From JAENVT01 sp031424145 (GTDB lineage: Bacteria > Actinomycetota > Acidimicrobiia > Acidimicrobiales > Ilumatobacteraceae): a stretch of DNA of 27,062 bases. Of the stretch, positions 15,057-22,419 are shown piece by piece; position 1 is the first letter of the stretch; every line of letters begins with the position of its first letter. A program made the translations under genes and the position numbers. Where the stretch lies: the NCBI GenBank assembly GCA_031424145.1, contig JANPGV010000245.1, positions 1-27,062 of the forward strand. Reading direction: 5' to 3'. The notes below the pieces were generated by a model. The model worked only from the letters and a program-made list of their open reading frames with translations. It did not search any database and had not been told where the DNA came from.

Positions 15057-17102
15057 TCAGCGCCGCTGGCGATCGGCGACCCACTGATAGAAGCGTTCCT
15101 GCGCATCACCGTCAGTGAACAACTCGGGGCCGCGTCGCTGCCAGGATCCGTCTCCCTCCATCTCCCAGCGCACGATGTCATCGGCGAATTGGGTGGTGAA
15201 GACGTGATCGAGCCAAGCCTGGTGCTTCGGGTGCTCAACCGGAACCAGAACCTCGATGCGCCGATCGAGGTTGCGCGGCATCCAGTCGGCCGAGCCGATC
15301 AGGAAGAGTGGCCCGCCCTCATCTCCATGGCCGAAGCGGATGATCCTCGAGTGCTCGAGGTATCGACCGAGAATCGATCGCACTCGAATGTTCTCGCTCA
15401 TCCCGGGAACTCCTGGGCGCAGGCCGCAGATGCCGCGGATGGCCAGATCGATCTGCACGCCGGCGTTGCTGGCTTCGTACAGCGCCTCGACCAGCTCGGG
15501 ATCACCCAACGAGTTCAGCTTCCCGGTGATGCGACCATCTTCGCCCAGGGTGGCTTCGTGCTCGATCAGGTCGACGAGCTGCCCGCGAAGGTCCCGCGGC
15601 GCGACCAGCAACGTGTAGTAGTCGTGGGCCCGGCTGTACCCGGTGAGATGGTTGAAGAGCTGGGCCACGTCGTCGCCGACAGGTGGATCACAGGTGAGGA
15701 AGCCGACATCCTCGTACAGGCGCGCTGTGCGCGAGTTGTAGTTGCCCGTGCCGATGTGGCAGTAACGGCGCAGCCCGTCCTCGTCGGCGCGAACGACGAG
15801 CACGCATTTGGCGTGTGTCTTCAGCCCCACGAAGCCGTAGATCACGTGCACCCCGGCTCGTTCCAACGCTTTGGCCCACGTGACGTTGGTGGCCTCGTCG
15901 AACCTGGCCTTCAGCTCGACCAGCACGGCGACCTGTACACCGCGCTCCGCGGCGCGGATGAGGCTGCGCGCTATGGGACTGTCGCCGCCGGCTCGATACA
16001 GCGTCATCTTGATGCTCTGCACGCGTGGGTCGTCGGCCGCCTGGGCGATGAACGACTCGATGCTGCTGGCGAAGCTCTCGTAGGGGTGATGGGCCATCAA
16101 CGGCCGCTCCCGGATCACGGAGAAGATGCTGCGATCGGCCTCTTCGGCGGCGGCGATGCGCCCGGCCGTGACCGGCGGCCACGGACGATCCTTCAGCTCC
16201 TCGATGTCCAGCGCGTGCAGCTGCCAGAGGCAAGTGAGGTCGAGCGGGGCGCGGTGCGAGGTGACGTCGTTGGGGCCGAGGTCGAGCTCGCGCAACAGCA
16301 ACTCGAGCATCTCCTGGCTGATGCCCGCCTGCACCTCCACACGTACCGCCCGGCCGAACCGGCGACGACGGAGCTCCATCTCGACTGCTTGGAGCAGGTC
16401 ATCGGCCTCTTCGTCTTCGAGCGTCAGGTCGACGTTGCGGGTGACCCGGAACGCGGCGTGCTCCTCCACGACCATTCCGACGAAAAGACTGTGCAGCTGG
16501 GCTGCGATCAGTTGCTCGGCGGGCAGGTAGCGAACGCCGTCCGGCAGTCCGACGAGGCGCGGGAACACGGTCGGCACCTTGACCCTGGCGAAGCGTCGCT
16601 CGCCTGTGTCGGGGTCGCTGACCATCGCAGCCAGGCTGAGCGCGAGGTTGGAGATGTAGGGAAATGGATGAGCCGGATCGACCGCCAGCGGAGTCAGTAC
16701 GGGGAAGATGCGTTGCTCGAAGATGTCGACGAGATAGGTCCTGTCGCGCTCGTCGAGCTCATCCCACGACACCAGCCTGACGCCGTGGTCCGCCAACTCG
16801 GGGACCAGTACGTCGAGCAACAGCTTTTCCTGGTCGATCACGAATGCCTCGACGTTCGGGCCGATCGCGGCAAGTTGTTGGGTGGGCGTCAGCCCGCCGG
16901 TGGCGGAACCGGCAACACCAGCCGCGACCTGGTCCTTCAAGGCCGAGATGCGAACTTGGAAGAACTCGTCGAGATTGGACGAGCAGATGGCGACGAACTT
17001 GAAGCGTTCGAGCAGGGGGATGCCCGATTCGTGGGCCAAGGCCAGCACGCGCCGGTTGAAGTCGAGCCAACTCAGCTCTCGGTTGAGCAGCCGGTCGGAC
17101 AT
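15057..17102 (-). CDS. ppk1: Polyphosphate kinase 1
   Basis: 681 residues, full length for PPK1. The protein polymerises the gamma-phosphate of ATP into polyphosphate, reversibly. The N-terminal domain starts NRELSWLDFNRRVLALA, with SSNLDEFFQVRI. The catalytic core has IKMTLYRAGGDSPI, VELKARFDEATNV, the autophosphorylated His430 in YGFVGLKTHAKCVLVVR, and HIGTGNYNSRTARLYEDVG. The second phospholipase-D-like half ends in IGSADWMPRNLDRRIEVLVPV. It sits 15 nt after the small upstream gene and just before the PHO-box-driven phoU operon, linking phosphate storage with phosphate sensing. Confidence 0.96.
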   Translation of the reverse strand: MSDRLLNRELSWLDFNRRVLALAHESGIPLLERFKFVAICSSNLDEFFQVRISALKDQVAAGVAGSATGGLTPTQQLAAIGPNVEAFVIDQEKLLLDVLVPELADHGVRLVSWDELDERDRTYLVDIFEQRIFPVLTPLAVDPAHPFPYISNLALSLAAMVSDPDTGERRFARVKVPTVFPRLVGLPDGVRYLPAEQLIAAQLHSLFVGMVVEEHAAFRVTRNVDLTLEDEEADDLLQAVEMELRRRRFGRAVRVEVQAGISQEMLELLLRELDLGPNDVTSHRAPLDLTCLWQLHALDIEELKDRPWPPVTAGRIAAAEEADRSIFSVIRERPLMAHHPYESFASSIESFIAQAADDPRVQSIKMTLYRAGGDSPIARSLIRAAERGVQVAVLVELKARFDEATNVTWAKALERAGVHVIYGFVGLKTHAKCVLVVRADEDGLRRYCHIGTGNYNSRTARLYEDVGFLTCDPPVGDDVAQLFNHLTGYSRAHDYYTLLVAPRDLRGQLVDLIEHEATLGEDGRITGKLNSLGDPELVEALYEASNAGVQIDLAIRGICGLRPGVPGMSENIRVRSILGRYLEHSRIIRFGHGDEGGPLFLIGSADWMPRNLDRRIEVLVPVEHPKHQAWLDHVFTTQFADDIVRWEMEGDGSWQRRGPELFTDGDAQERFYQWVADRQRR

Positions 17103-17117
17103 GGGTGTGCTAGCCGC

Positions 17118-17378
17118 TCAGTCGCCCTCTGGAATGCCGAGATCCCATTCCAGGGAGATCCGTTCACGCTCTGCGTCACGGACAATTCGCTCACGATTGC
17201 GACGGAACTGGGGATCGTCGCGCGGCAACAGGACCAAGCGGGCCATGACTCGTGTACGGAACTCTTCGAGCACGGTGCGATCGCCGTAATCGCTGTACAG
17301 CTCCCAATGTGGCGACACCGGGCCCAGGTACACGATGCGCACGTGGGCTCGTGGCGGCTCGTTGGTGACTTCGGTCAT
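17118..17378 (-). CDS. Small conserved-looking protein upstream of ppk1, function unknown
   Basis: 86 residues, not recognised. It reads as a real gene: a clear Shine-Dalgarno (AGAAGGGA) stands 9 nt before ATG 17378, GC is high at third positions, and ppk1 follows after 15 nt. The first half has RIVYLGPVSPHWELYSDYGD; the second half is highly charged (VMARLVLLPRDDPQFRRNRERIVRDAERERI) and probably helical. It has no signal peptide, membrane segment or cysteine. Its position as the first gene before ppk1 suggests a link with polyphosphate synthesis, for example as a partner or regulator; this is inference from position alone. The 243-bp gap upstream (to the divergent whiB) holds no gene that I can support. 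Confidence 0.65.
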   Translation of the reverse strand: MTEVTNEPPRAHVRIVYLGPVSPHWELYSDYGDRTVLEEFRTRVMARLVLLPRDDPQFRRNRERIVRDAERERISLEWDLGIPEGD

Positions 17379-17621
17379 GGAATGGTTCCCTTCTCGCCAA
17401 TTCAGCTGCGCCAATTCGGCGGCTGGAGTGTATCGGCAGGGGTGCCTGGCTATGTCCGTGGGCCGGTGGTATAAAACTCGGCTTGAACGGGAACCAGATC
17501 ACTTCGCGAAACGTCTATTACGACTAGCTAGCAAGCGAAGTGCGGCGGCCACCGGAGTCACAAGGGGCTTTGTCGGGCGCACCATTAGACTGCGACAGGT
17601 CGCGGTCACGAAGGAGACACG

Positions 17622-17885
17622 ATGCACCGTATCGAGAACCCCACGGATATCGACACCATCACCGCATGGATGTCGGAGGGCAACTGCCGCAACTATCCGC
17701 CTGCAGTGTTCTTCCCCAGCGATGGCGTCGGCGTCGACCGAGCCCGCAAGATCTGCACCGACTGTCCTGTCGCCGCCCTGTGTCTTGAGTACGCGCTCGA
17801 GGAGCGGATCGAGCACGGCGTGTGGGGCGGCTGCAGCGAGCGCGAGCGTCGACGCATCCTGAAGCGGCGCCGAGTCGCCAACTGA
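17622..17885 (+). CDS. WhiB-family iron-sulfur regulator
   Basis: 87 residues with the four-cysteine WhiB pattern: Cys22, then Cys45-x2-Cys48-x5-Cys54, which holds a [4Fe-4S] cluster. This is followed by the GVWGGCSERERR turn and a basic C-terminus (ILKRRRVAN) used for DNA or sigma-factor contact. A strong Shine-Dalgarno (AAGGAG, 17611-17616) fixes the ATG at 17622. A TAGACT box (17586-17591) is a possible -10. It is closest in form to the WhiB1-type short members, but the paralogue cannot be named safely. It is convergent with tatA (12-nt gap). Confidence 0.93.
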   Translation: MHRIENPTDIDTITAWMSEGNCRNYPPAVFFPSDGVGVDRARKICTDCPVAALCLEYALEERIEHGVWGGCSERERRRILKRRRVAN

Positions 17886-17897
17886 TTCTCAGATGAC

Positions 17898-18098
17898 TCA
17901 GGTCGTCGTGGAATCGTCGACGGTCTTGTCGGCCGGCTTCACGTCGCTGGTCTTCGAGCCCTCCGATAGTCCCTCTTTGAACTCCTTCTGGGCCTTGCCG
18001 AGGTTCTTCGCCAGCTTCGGCAACTGAGCGCCGCCGAAGAGCACCAGAACTACAACGAGAATCAGAATGATTTCCGGCGGATCCAAGAATGCGAACAT
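17898..18098 (-). CDS. tatA: Twin-arginine translocase subunit TatA/E
   Basis: 66 residues: a short N-terminus (MFAFLDPPE), one transmembrane helix (IILILVVVLVLFGG), the hinge AQLPKLAKNLGKAQKEFKEGL forming the amphipathic helix, and a polar acidic tail. These are the features of TatA, which builds the pore for folded Tat substrates. No tatB or tatC is adjacent. ATG 18098 is chosen as the only start that begins just before the helix; TAGCGT lies 7 nt upstream, so the transcript may be leaderless. The longer open frame upstream overlaps whiB coding and shows no family features. Confidence 0.93.
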   Translation of the reverse strand: MFAFLDPPEIILILVVVLVLFGGAQLPKLAKNLGKAQKEFKEGLSEGSKTSDVKPADKTVDDSTTT

Positions 18099-18105
18099 GG
18101 CGGTC

Positions 18106-18111
18106 ACGCTA
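18106..18111 (-). promoter_or_regulatory. -10 box (TAGCGT) for a leaderless tatA transcript
   Basis: Minus-strand TAGCGT with exactly 7 nt to ATG 18098, in the 44-nt gap between the second whiB and tatA. Confidence 0.45.
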
Positions 18112-18142
18112 CCACCGCAGCAGCGCGAGTGGCATGCGCCCT

Positions 18143-18448
18143 TCAGGCACTTGTGCGGCGACTTGCCTGAGCGCGCTGGCGACGCAAGCGGCGACGCTCG
18201 CGCTCTGACAGACCGCCCCAGATCCCGAACTTCTCGCCGTTGACCAGTGCGTATTCGAGGCAGTCGAGCCGGACGACGCAACCCCGGCACACTTCTTTTG
18301 CTTCGCGAGTCGACGCGCCGCGCTCAGGAAAGAACAGGTCGGGGTCGACTCCGAGGCAGTTGGCTTCGTCTTGCCAACTGCGTCCGTCGGTTCCGTCCCG
18401 GTCGTCAAGAGTTCGCTCGCCGCTATCCCGGTTGATGTGATTCTGCAT
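18143..18448 (-). CDS. Second WhiB-family iron-sulfur regulator
   Basis: 101 residues with WhiB cysteines in EANCLGVDPDLFFPERG, then EVCRGCVVRLDC, and the FGIWGGLSERERRRLRRQR turn with basic tail. The STREAKEVCRGC spacing resembles WhiB2/WblA-type members, but the paralogue is not certain. About 28 residues before the first Cys are polar and variable. ATG 18448 is fixed by the Shine-Dalgarno GGGAGG 4 nt upstream. It is transcribed opposite to the first whiB, on the same strand as tatA, and its promoter region carries an unusual dyad at 18488-18515. Confidence 0.93.
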   Translation of the reverse strand: MQNHINRDSGERTLDDRDGTDGRSWQDEANCLGVDPDLFFPERGASTREAKEVCRGCVVRLDCLEYALVNGEKFGIWGGLSERERRRLRRQRAQASRRTSA

Positions 18449-18487
18449 GTGGCCTCCCTGCCCTAGGGCCCCTTCATCGAAGCGAGA

Positions 18488-18515
18488 TGACGCTTCTGTA
18501 ATTACACGGACGTCA
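18488..18515. promoter_or_regulatory. 28-bp interrupted palindrome upstream of the second whiB
   Basis: TGACG-n5-GTAATTAC-n5-CGTCA: two 5-bp arms and a perfect 8-bp central palindrome all share one centre (between 18501 and 18502). It lies 40 bp upstream of the whiB start in an AT-rich patch. The form suggests a dimeric regulator site or an operator overlapping the core promoter. The cognate protein is unknown. Confidence 0.45.
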
Positions 18516-18579
18516 TTCTCCACTATCACACATGGTTTGCGCAAGTGGTGATTTCGAAATGTCGTCTTGCAGGTACTAC

Positions 18580-19221
18580 TCAGGTTGGTCCGCGAGACAG
18601 CCCCGGACGCCCTAGAGCAGTGTGGTCACCCTCGCGCGGAAAGTAGAGATCCTCGGCGAGCCGGGCCAGCCACGAGTCGAGGGCCGTCGTCAGACGTCGG
18701 GTGTCGCCGGTTGCGAACAGATCCATCACCAGTCCAGTGAACGTCGCCTTGATGAGTGACGCCTGCTGCGCCGCCCGTTCCGGCTTCAGTCCTTCCGACA
18801 CCAGGCGCCGTTCCACATCGTGACGCCACACGCCGATCTGGTCGGCGCGAACATCGCCGGCCAGGCCGGTGACAGTCGGCTCGAGGGTCGCCGCCTCGTA
18901 GTTGAGGCGGACCAGTGCCAAGTTCTGCGGCGTCGCGCACAACCACTTCCACCATCGCCTGTACAGCTCGACCTGGGTCAGCTTCGGCGAGCGTTGCAGC
19001 CATCTGCGTTGGACCTCGATCTGCTGATCGATCGCCCGGGCCAGCGCCGCCGTTATGAGCTCGTCCTTCGATCCGAAGTGATGCATCAATCGGTTGATGC
19101 TGACGCCGAGCGCGGACGCCATGGGTCGCAGCGTCGTTTGCGCAAGCCCTTGGTCAGCAAGATACGCGACCACCCGGTCGAGGAGCTCGAGCTTGAGTCT
19201 CGGATCGGGGGTGCGGGCCAC
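18580..19221 (-). CDS. TetR-family transcriptional regulator
   Basis: 213 residues. The N-terminal helix-turn-helix is clear: LLDRVVAYLADQGLAQTTLRPMASALGVSINRLMHHFGSKDELI, ending in the usual FGSKDEL. The C-terminal ligand domain (about 65-200) has no recognised signature, so the inducer is unknown. It starts at GTG 19221, 6 nt after the stop of the PhnD-like gene, as the last gene of the desaturase operon. TetR proteins often control their own operon and a divergent one; the inverted repeats near 20925-20985 are the best candidate operator in this window. Confidence 0.9.
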   Translation of the reverse strand: MARTPDPRLKLELLDRVVAYLADQGLAQTTLRPMASALGVSINRLMHHFGSKDELITAALARAIDQQIEVQRRWLQRSPKLTQVELYRRWWKWLCATPQNLALVRLNYEAATLEPTVTGLAGDVRADQIGVWRHDVERRLVSEGLKPERAAQQASLIKATFTGLVMDLFATGDTRRLTTALDSWLARLAEDLYFPREGDHTALGRPGLSRGPT

Positions 19222-19227
19222 GACGGG

Positions 19228-19965
19228 TCACCCTAGTTCGAGCAGTTCCGATACCCCTTGGTAGTCCGCCAGCTCACGCGGCAGGAAGCCGCGAATCCTC
19301 AACGTGGCGCACGTGGTCGCCATGGAGGGATCGCTGACAGCACCCGAAAGCGCACCGCGCAACTCGTCGACAACGGCCACGCTCAATGATCGCGACGTGA
19401 CCAGTGGCAGGCACGGGATGCGCGGACACTGACCGACGACACGGAGATCGCGCTTGTCGAGCAACGACCACGAGACAGCATCGATCGCCGCCAAGTGGCA
19501 GCGGCCGGCACGCAGCGCCTCGAGACTGAGGGCGTGGGCGCCCGTCCGTTCGATGGCATCGAGCGTGACTCCATGGGCGAGCGCAACCGACTGCAAGCTG
19601 ATCGACCCGGAGAGGCTCTGGGGGGCGTTGACGGCGACCCTCAGGTCCCGCCGCTGGAGGATGTCGGACAAGTCGGAGTCGAGGCCGGTGACCAGGACCG
19701 ACCGGTAGGTCCCGTCGATGGCGTCGTCGACCGCGTAATCGAACGTCCCGACGACATGCACCACCGACGCCAGGTCCGTGACCAGTGGCCAGCCGCAGTT
19801 CTGACCGAGCACCAGGTCGGTGCGCCTGCACGCGTCGTCGGGGTCGGTCTCCCAATCGAGCGAAGGTGCTGCAAACGACAAGCGTGAGCGAACGTCGTCC
19901 CAGAGCTTTTCGAACGATGGCCGAAGGTGGTTGAAGGGATACATCGCCAGTGAGGCGATGGTCAC
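19228..19965 (-). CDS. PhnD-like phosphonate/phosphate-type binding protein without signal peptide
   Basis: 245 residues resembling the PF12974 (PhnD-like) periplasmic binding fold: LAMYPFNHLRPSFEKLWDDV, DLVLGQNCGWPLV, VVGTFDYAVDD, GTYRSVLVT, LRVAVNAPQSLSGSISLQ and LPLVTSRSL. The usual ABC-importer binding protein has a signal or lipoprotein peptide; this one begins directly with the mature fold, and no permease or ATPase gene is nearby. It is thus probably cytoplasmic and may bind a small ligand as a sensor or carrier. Its GTG start overlaps the desaturase stop (GTGA), so the two are coupled. ATG 19944 is an alternative start. Confidence 0.8.
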   Translation of the reverse strand: MTIASLAMYPFNHLRPSFEKLWDDVRSRLSFAAPSLDWETDPDDACRRTDLVLGQNCGWPLVTDLASVVHVVGTFDYAVDDAIDGTYRSVLVTGLDSDLSDILQRRDLRVAVNAPQSLSGSISLQSVALAHGVTLDAIERTGAHALSLEALRAGRCHLAAIDAVSWSLLDKRDLRVVGQCPRIPCLPLVTSRSLSVAVVDELRGALSGAVSDPSMATTCATLRIRGFLPRELADYQGVSELLELG

Positions 19966-20894
19966 CGAAGACCTCGTGCGCCGAAGGGGCGCGCTCCTGG
20001 CGACAGTGGGTGGTCCGGCTGGCAGAACGGGCGGATGAAGTTGCGCTTTGCGACCTCGAAGTAGCCGCGCTGGTAGAGCCCGGCGCCAACGGCGGCCCGC
20101 TCATCGCTTCCGAGCTCGCGGTTCAACTTCGGCAGTGCATACCAAGGCGTGGAGGGGTCGGCGTGATGAGTGTGATGAAGGTTGTTGTTGAGGTACATCA
20201 GCGACATCACAGGGCCTGCTTTGACCACCGCTGATCTCGTACCTTCGGCGACCGCGCAGTGCTCGACGAACGAGCGCAGGAGTGTGAACGACTGACCCAT
20301 CATCACGAAGCCGATGAGGTACAGCCACACGGGGATGCCGACCACACCGAACAACCACCAACTCAGTACCGCCGCCGCTGCGAGGTGGGCGGCCCAGCGG
20401 TGCCTGGCCCGCCGGTCAGTCCTGATCGTGCGCAACTCGTTCAACCAGAACCGACCAATGCTGTGCACGGACCCGACGGTCAACCGCCCGGCCATCGTGC
20501 GAGTCACGAGGATGTAGGAGCGTTTGATCACGCCGGCCGTTGCCCAATCCTCGGGACGCAGGTAGAAGGACTCGGGATCGAATTGGGGATCGGTGAGGTC
20601 GGTGTGATGGTGCAGGGTGTGGCTGCGCCGGTACCGCAGGTAAGGCAGCCACAGCGACAGAGGCGCAATGGCCAGTGCGGTGTTGACGGCGCGCCACCCG
20701 GTCGGGTGACCGTGCAATGCCTCGTGCTGCAACGACATGTAGAAACCGCCGAGGAGTGCAAGGACGGCCAGCGATACCGGCCAAGGCAGCGAGCGGTGCA
20801 GAAGAACGACGGCCAGCCACGCGGTGTAGAAGGCAGCGAACAACGCGACCGTCTTCCACTCGATCCGGCCCCGCTGTTGTGCCCGCACAACCAC
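19962..20894 (-). CDS. Membrane di-iron fatty-acid-desaturase-like protein
   Basis: 310 residues with four or more hydrophobic helices and the three histidine boxes of the membrane di-iron desaturase/hydroxylase superfamily: HEALHGH (His57, 61, 63), HTLHHH (His92, 95, 96) and LHHTHH (His240, 241, 243, 244). NNNLHHTHHADPSTPWYALP resembles the end motif of desaturases, carotenoid ketolases and related monooxygenases, so the substrate need not be a fatty acid. GTG 20894 is preferred, 5 nt after AAGGAG; GTGs at 20900 and 20888 are alternatives. It heads an operon with the PhnD-like and TetR genes and diverges from the corrinoid methyltransferase operon. Confidence 0.85.
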   Translation of the reverse strand: MVVRAQQRGRIEWKTVALFAAFYTAWLAVVLLHRSLPWPVSLAVLALLGGFYMSLQHEALHGHPTGWRAVNTALAIAPLSLWLPYLRYRRSHTLHHHTDLTDPQFDPESFYLRPEDWATAGVIKRSYILVTRTMAGRLTVGSVHSIGRFWLNELRTIRTDRRARHRWAAHLAAAAVLSWWLFGVVGIPVWLYLIGFVMMGQSFTLLRSFVEHCAVAEGTRSAVVKAGPVMSLMYLNNNLHHTHHADPSTPWYALPKLNRELGSDERAAVGAGLYQRGYFEVAKRNFIRPFCQPDHPLSPGARPFGARGLR

Positions 20895-20924
20895 TGCCAC
20901 TCCTTCCGGCTGTTCACCCGATGG

Positions 20925-20985
20925 TGATGTCTACATTGTGTATCGGCCGGAACCGCCAGACCTGCATTACACAATTAAAACATCA
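20925..20985. promoter_or_regulatory. Two-part inverted repeat, candidate operator between divergent operons
   Basis: TGATGT (20925-20930) pairs with ACATCA (20980-20985), and ATTGTGTA (20935-20942) pairs with TACACAAT (20968-20975). Both pairs share the same centre at 20955. The left half also contains its own small palindrome TACA-TTG-TGTA (20932-20942). The DNA is AT-rich relative to its surroundings. The position suits a regulator of both operons, most simply the TetR protein encoded in one of them. Confidence 0.55.
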
Positions 20986-20986
20986 A

Positions 20987-20992
20987 TATGAT
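20987..20992 (+). promoter_or_regulatory. -10 box (TATGAT) of the corrinoid methyltransferase operon
   Basis: TATGAT matches the consensus at five of six positions and adjoins the inverted repeat. The -35 is poor, as expected for a regulated promoter. A start site about 7 nt on (near 20999) would put the following hairpin at the very 5' end of the RNA. Confidence 0.5.
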
Positions 20993-20997
20993 AGCCT

Positions 20998-21032
20998 GTT
21001 CCACGATACGGGTCGATTCTGCATCGTGGAAC
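20998..21032 (+). promoter_or_regulatory. Perfect 10-bp inverted repeat / 5'-terminal hairpin
   Basis: GTTCCACGAT (20998-21007) and ATCGTGGAAC (21023-21032) are exact reverse complements around a 15-nt loop. It lies between the -10 box and the GGAG/ATG of the corrinoid protein gene (21060). It may act as a second operator or as an RNA hairpin that protects or regulates the operon mRNA. It is too short to be a cobalamin riboswitch. Confidence 0.6.
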
Positions 21033-21059
21033 GACTTGTGAGAAGACGGAGCCGATTCG

Positions 21060-21782
21060 ATGAGCGAACAAGATGATCTCGACCTCGCCACGCTGAGCAA
21101 CGAAGACCTCGTCGCGCAGATGCATGACGATCTCTACGACGGCCTCGCCGATGAGATCCTCGAAGGCACGACCATCTTGCTCGACCGCGGATGGGGTCCC
21201 GACAAGGTGCTCAACGAAGCGCTCGTCGAGGGCATGCGAATCGTCGGCATCGACTTTCGCGACGGAATCCTCTTCGTGCCCGAAGTTCTGCTGGCCGCCA
21301 ATGCGATGAAGGCCGGGATGGCCATCTTGCGCCCGCTACTGGTCGAGACGGGTGCTGAGCCGATCGGCAAGGTCGTCGTCGGCACGGTCAAAGGCGACAT
21401 TCACGACATCGGCAAGAACCTCACAGCGATGATGCTCGAGGGCGCCGGCTTCGAAGTGATCGACCTCGGCATCAACACCGACGTCGACAAGTTCCTGGCC
21501 GCTCTCGAACTGCACCAGCCCGACATCCTCGGAATGTCGGCGTTGTTGACCACGACGATGCCGTACATGAAAGTCGTCGTCGACACCTTGATCGAGAAGG
21601 GTCTTCGCGACAAGTACCTCGTGCTGGTCGGTGGAGCTCCGCTCAACGAAGAGTTCGGCAACGCTGTCGGCGCCGACGCCTACTGCCGCGATGCCGCTGT
21701 TGCCGCCGAGACGGCCAAGGCTCTGGTCAAGTCGCGTCGCGATCGATTGAAGGCCGAGCCACCCGGCCCCTCGGTGGCCTGA
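21060..21782 (+). CDS. Corrinoid (B12-binding) methyltransferase protein, MtbC/MttC family
   Basis: 240 residues. A four-helix cap domain (about 12-95) precedes the Rossmann-like B12 domain with the lower-ligand motif GDIHDIGKNL (Asp113, His115, Gly118), SALLTTTM and VLVGGAPLN. In such systems the protein carries the methyl group as methyl-Co(III) from the substrate methyltransferase (MttB-like, last gene here) to the methyl-H4folate methyltransferase (fourth gene). About 20 extra residues at the C-terminus are basic then Pro-rich. Start ATG 21060 is preceded by GGAG at 8 nt. It is the first gene of a six-gene operon. Confidence 0.94.
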   Translation: MSEQDDLDLATLSNEDLVAQMHDDLYDGLADEILEGTTILLDRGWGPDKVLNEALVEGMRIVGIDFRDGILFVPEVLLAANAMKAGMAILRPLLVETGAEPIGKVVVGTVKGDIHDIGKNLTAMMLEGAGFEVIDLGINTDVDKFLAALELHQPDILGMSALLTTTMPYMKVVVDTLIEKGLRDKYLVLVGGAPLNEEFGNAVGADAYCRDAAVAAETAKALVKSRRDRLKAEPPGPSVA

Positions 21783-21798
21783 GGCTGCGGAACACGGC

Positions 21799-22419
21799 AT
21801 GGCTGTCGCGCCCCTCGTCATCGCCTGTGGAGCACTCGCCTCGGAGCTACGCGCCGTCCTCAAGGCGACGGGTCTTGCCGACGCTGTCGAGGTGATGTAC
21901 CTGCCGGCCAACCTGCACAACCGTCCCGAGCGCATCGTCCCGGAACTGGAGCCGTTGCTCGACGCTGCAGCGGCCCAGCACCGCGCCGTGTTCGTCGCCT
22001 ATGCCGACTGCGGTACGGGTGGCGCTCTCGACGCCCTGCTCGCGCGACACCCGGAGACAACGCGACTCCCCGGCTCGCACTGCTACGAGTTCTTCAGCGG
22101 AACCGAGCAGTTCGAGGCGATCCACGAGGAAGAGCTGGGCACGTTCTTCCTCACCGACTTCCTCGCCAAGCACTTCGAACCGCTGCTCTGGCAAGGGCTC
22201 GGTCTCGACCGACACCCGCAGTTGCTCGATGTGTACTTCGGCAACTATCGGCGCGTTGTGCTGATCTCACAGACCAACACCGAGGCGATCATCGAGATGG
22301 GTCGTGCCGCTGCGGCGCGGCTCGGTCTGGAGTTCGAACATCGGCACGTCGGGCTCGGGCCGTTCACCGAGGCGGTCTCCGAAGGCGTCGCTGTTTCCCT
22401 GTCGCGGCGGGTGGCGTGA
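21799..22419 (+). CDS. DUF1638 protein
   Basis: 206 residues matching the DUF1638 layout: PLVIACGALASELRAVL at the N-terminus, VMYLPANLHNRPERIVPEL, a Cys-containing FVAYADCGTGGALDALL, then GSHCYEFFSGTEQF and FFLTDFLAKHFEPLLWQGLG. Conserved Cys in ACGAL, ADCGTG and HCYEF hint at metal or cofactor binding. The biochemical role is unknown. The family is repeatedly seen beside corrinoid/MttB methyltransferase genes, and this location agrees. It lies 16 nt after the corrinoid protein and its stop overlaps the next start (TGATG). Confidence 0.85.
   Translation: MAVAPLVIACGALASELRAVLKATGLADAVEVMYLPANLHNRPERIVPELEPLLDAAAAQHRAVFVAYADCGTGGALDALLARHPETTRLPGSHCYEFFSGTEQFEAIHEEELGTFFLTDFLAKHFEPLLWQGLGLDRHPQLLDVYFGNYRRVVLISQTNTEAIIEMGRAAAARLGLEFEHRHVGLGPFTEAVSEGVAVSLSRRVA

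Noticed and set aside
14997..17474. 825-codon plus-strand frame over ppk1
   Set aside because: Antisense of full-length ppk1, with composition typical of a shadow frame (many Gln, Val and His) and no domain.
17465..17500. Possible PHO box (GGTTCCCGTTCA on the minus strand) upstream of the ppk1 gene pair
   Set aside because: Spacing and bases do not fit the 11-bp GTTCAnnnnnG repeat; only the site before phoU is convincing.
18099..18290. N-terminal extension of the TatA frame
   Set aside because: It overlaps the second whiB antisense-free but out of frame, lacks family features, and TatA starts right before its membrane helix.
20901..21059. Cobalamin riboswitch before the corrinoid operon
   Set aside because: The leader is too short, and no B12-box-like sequence was seen; only the simple 10-bp hairpin is present.
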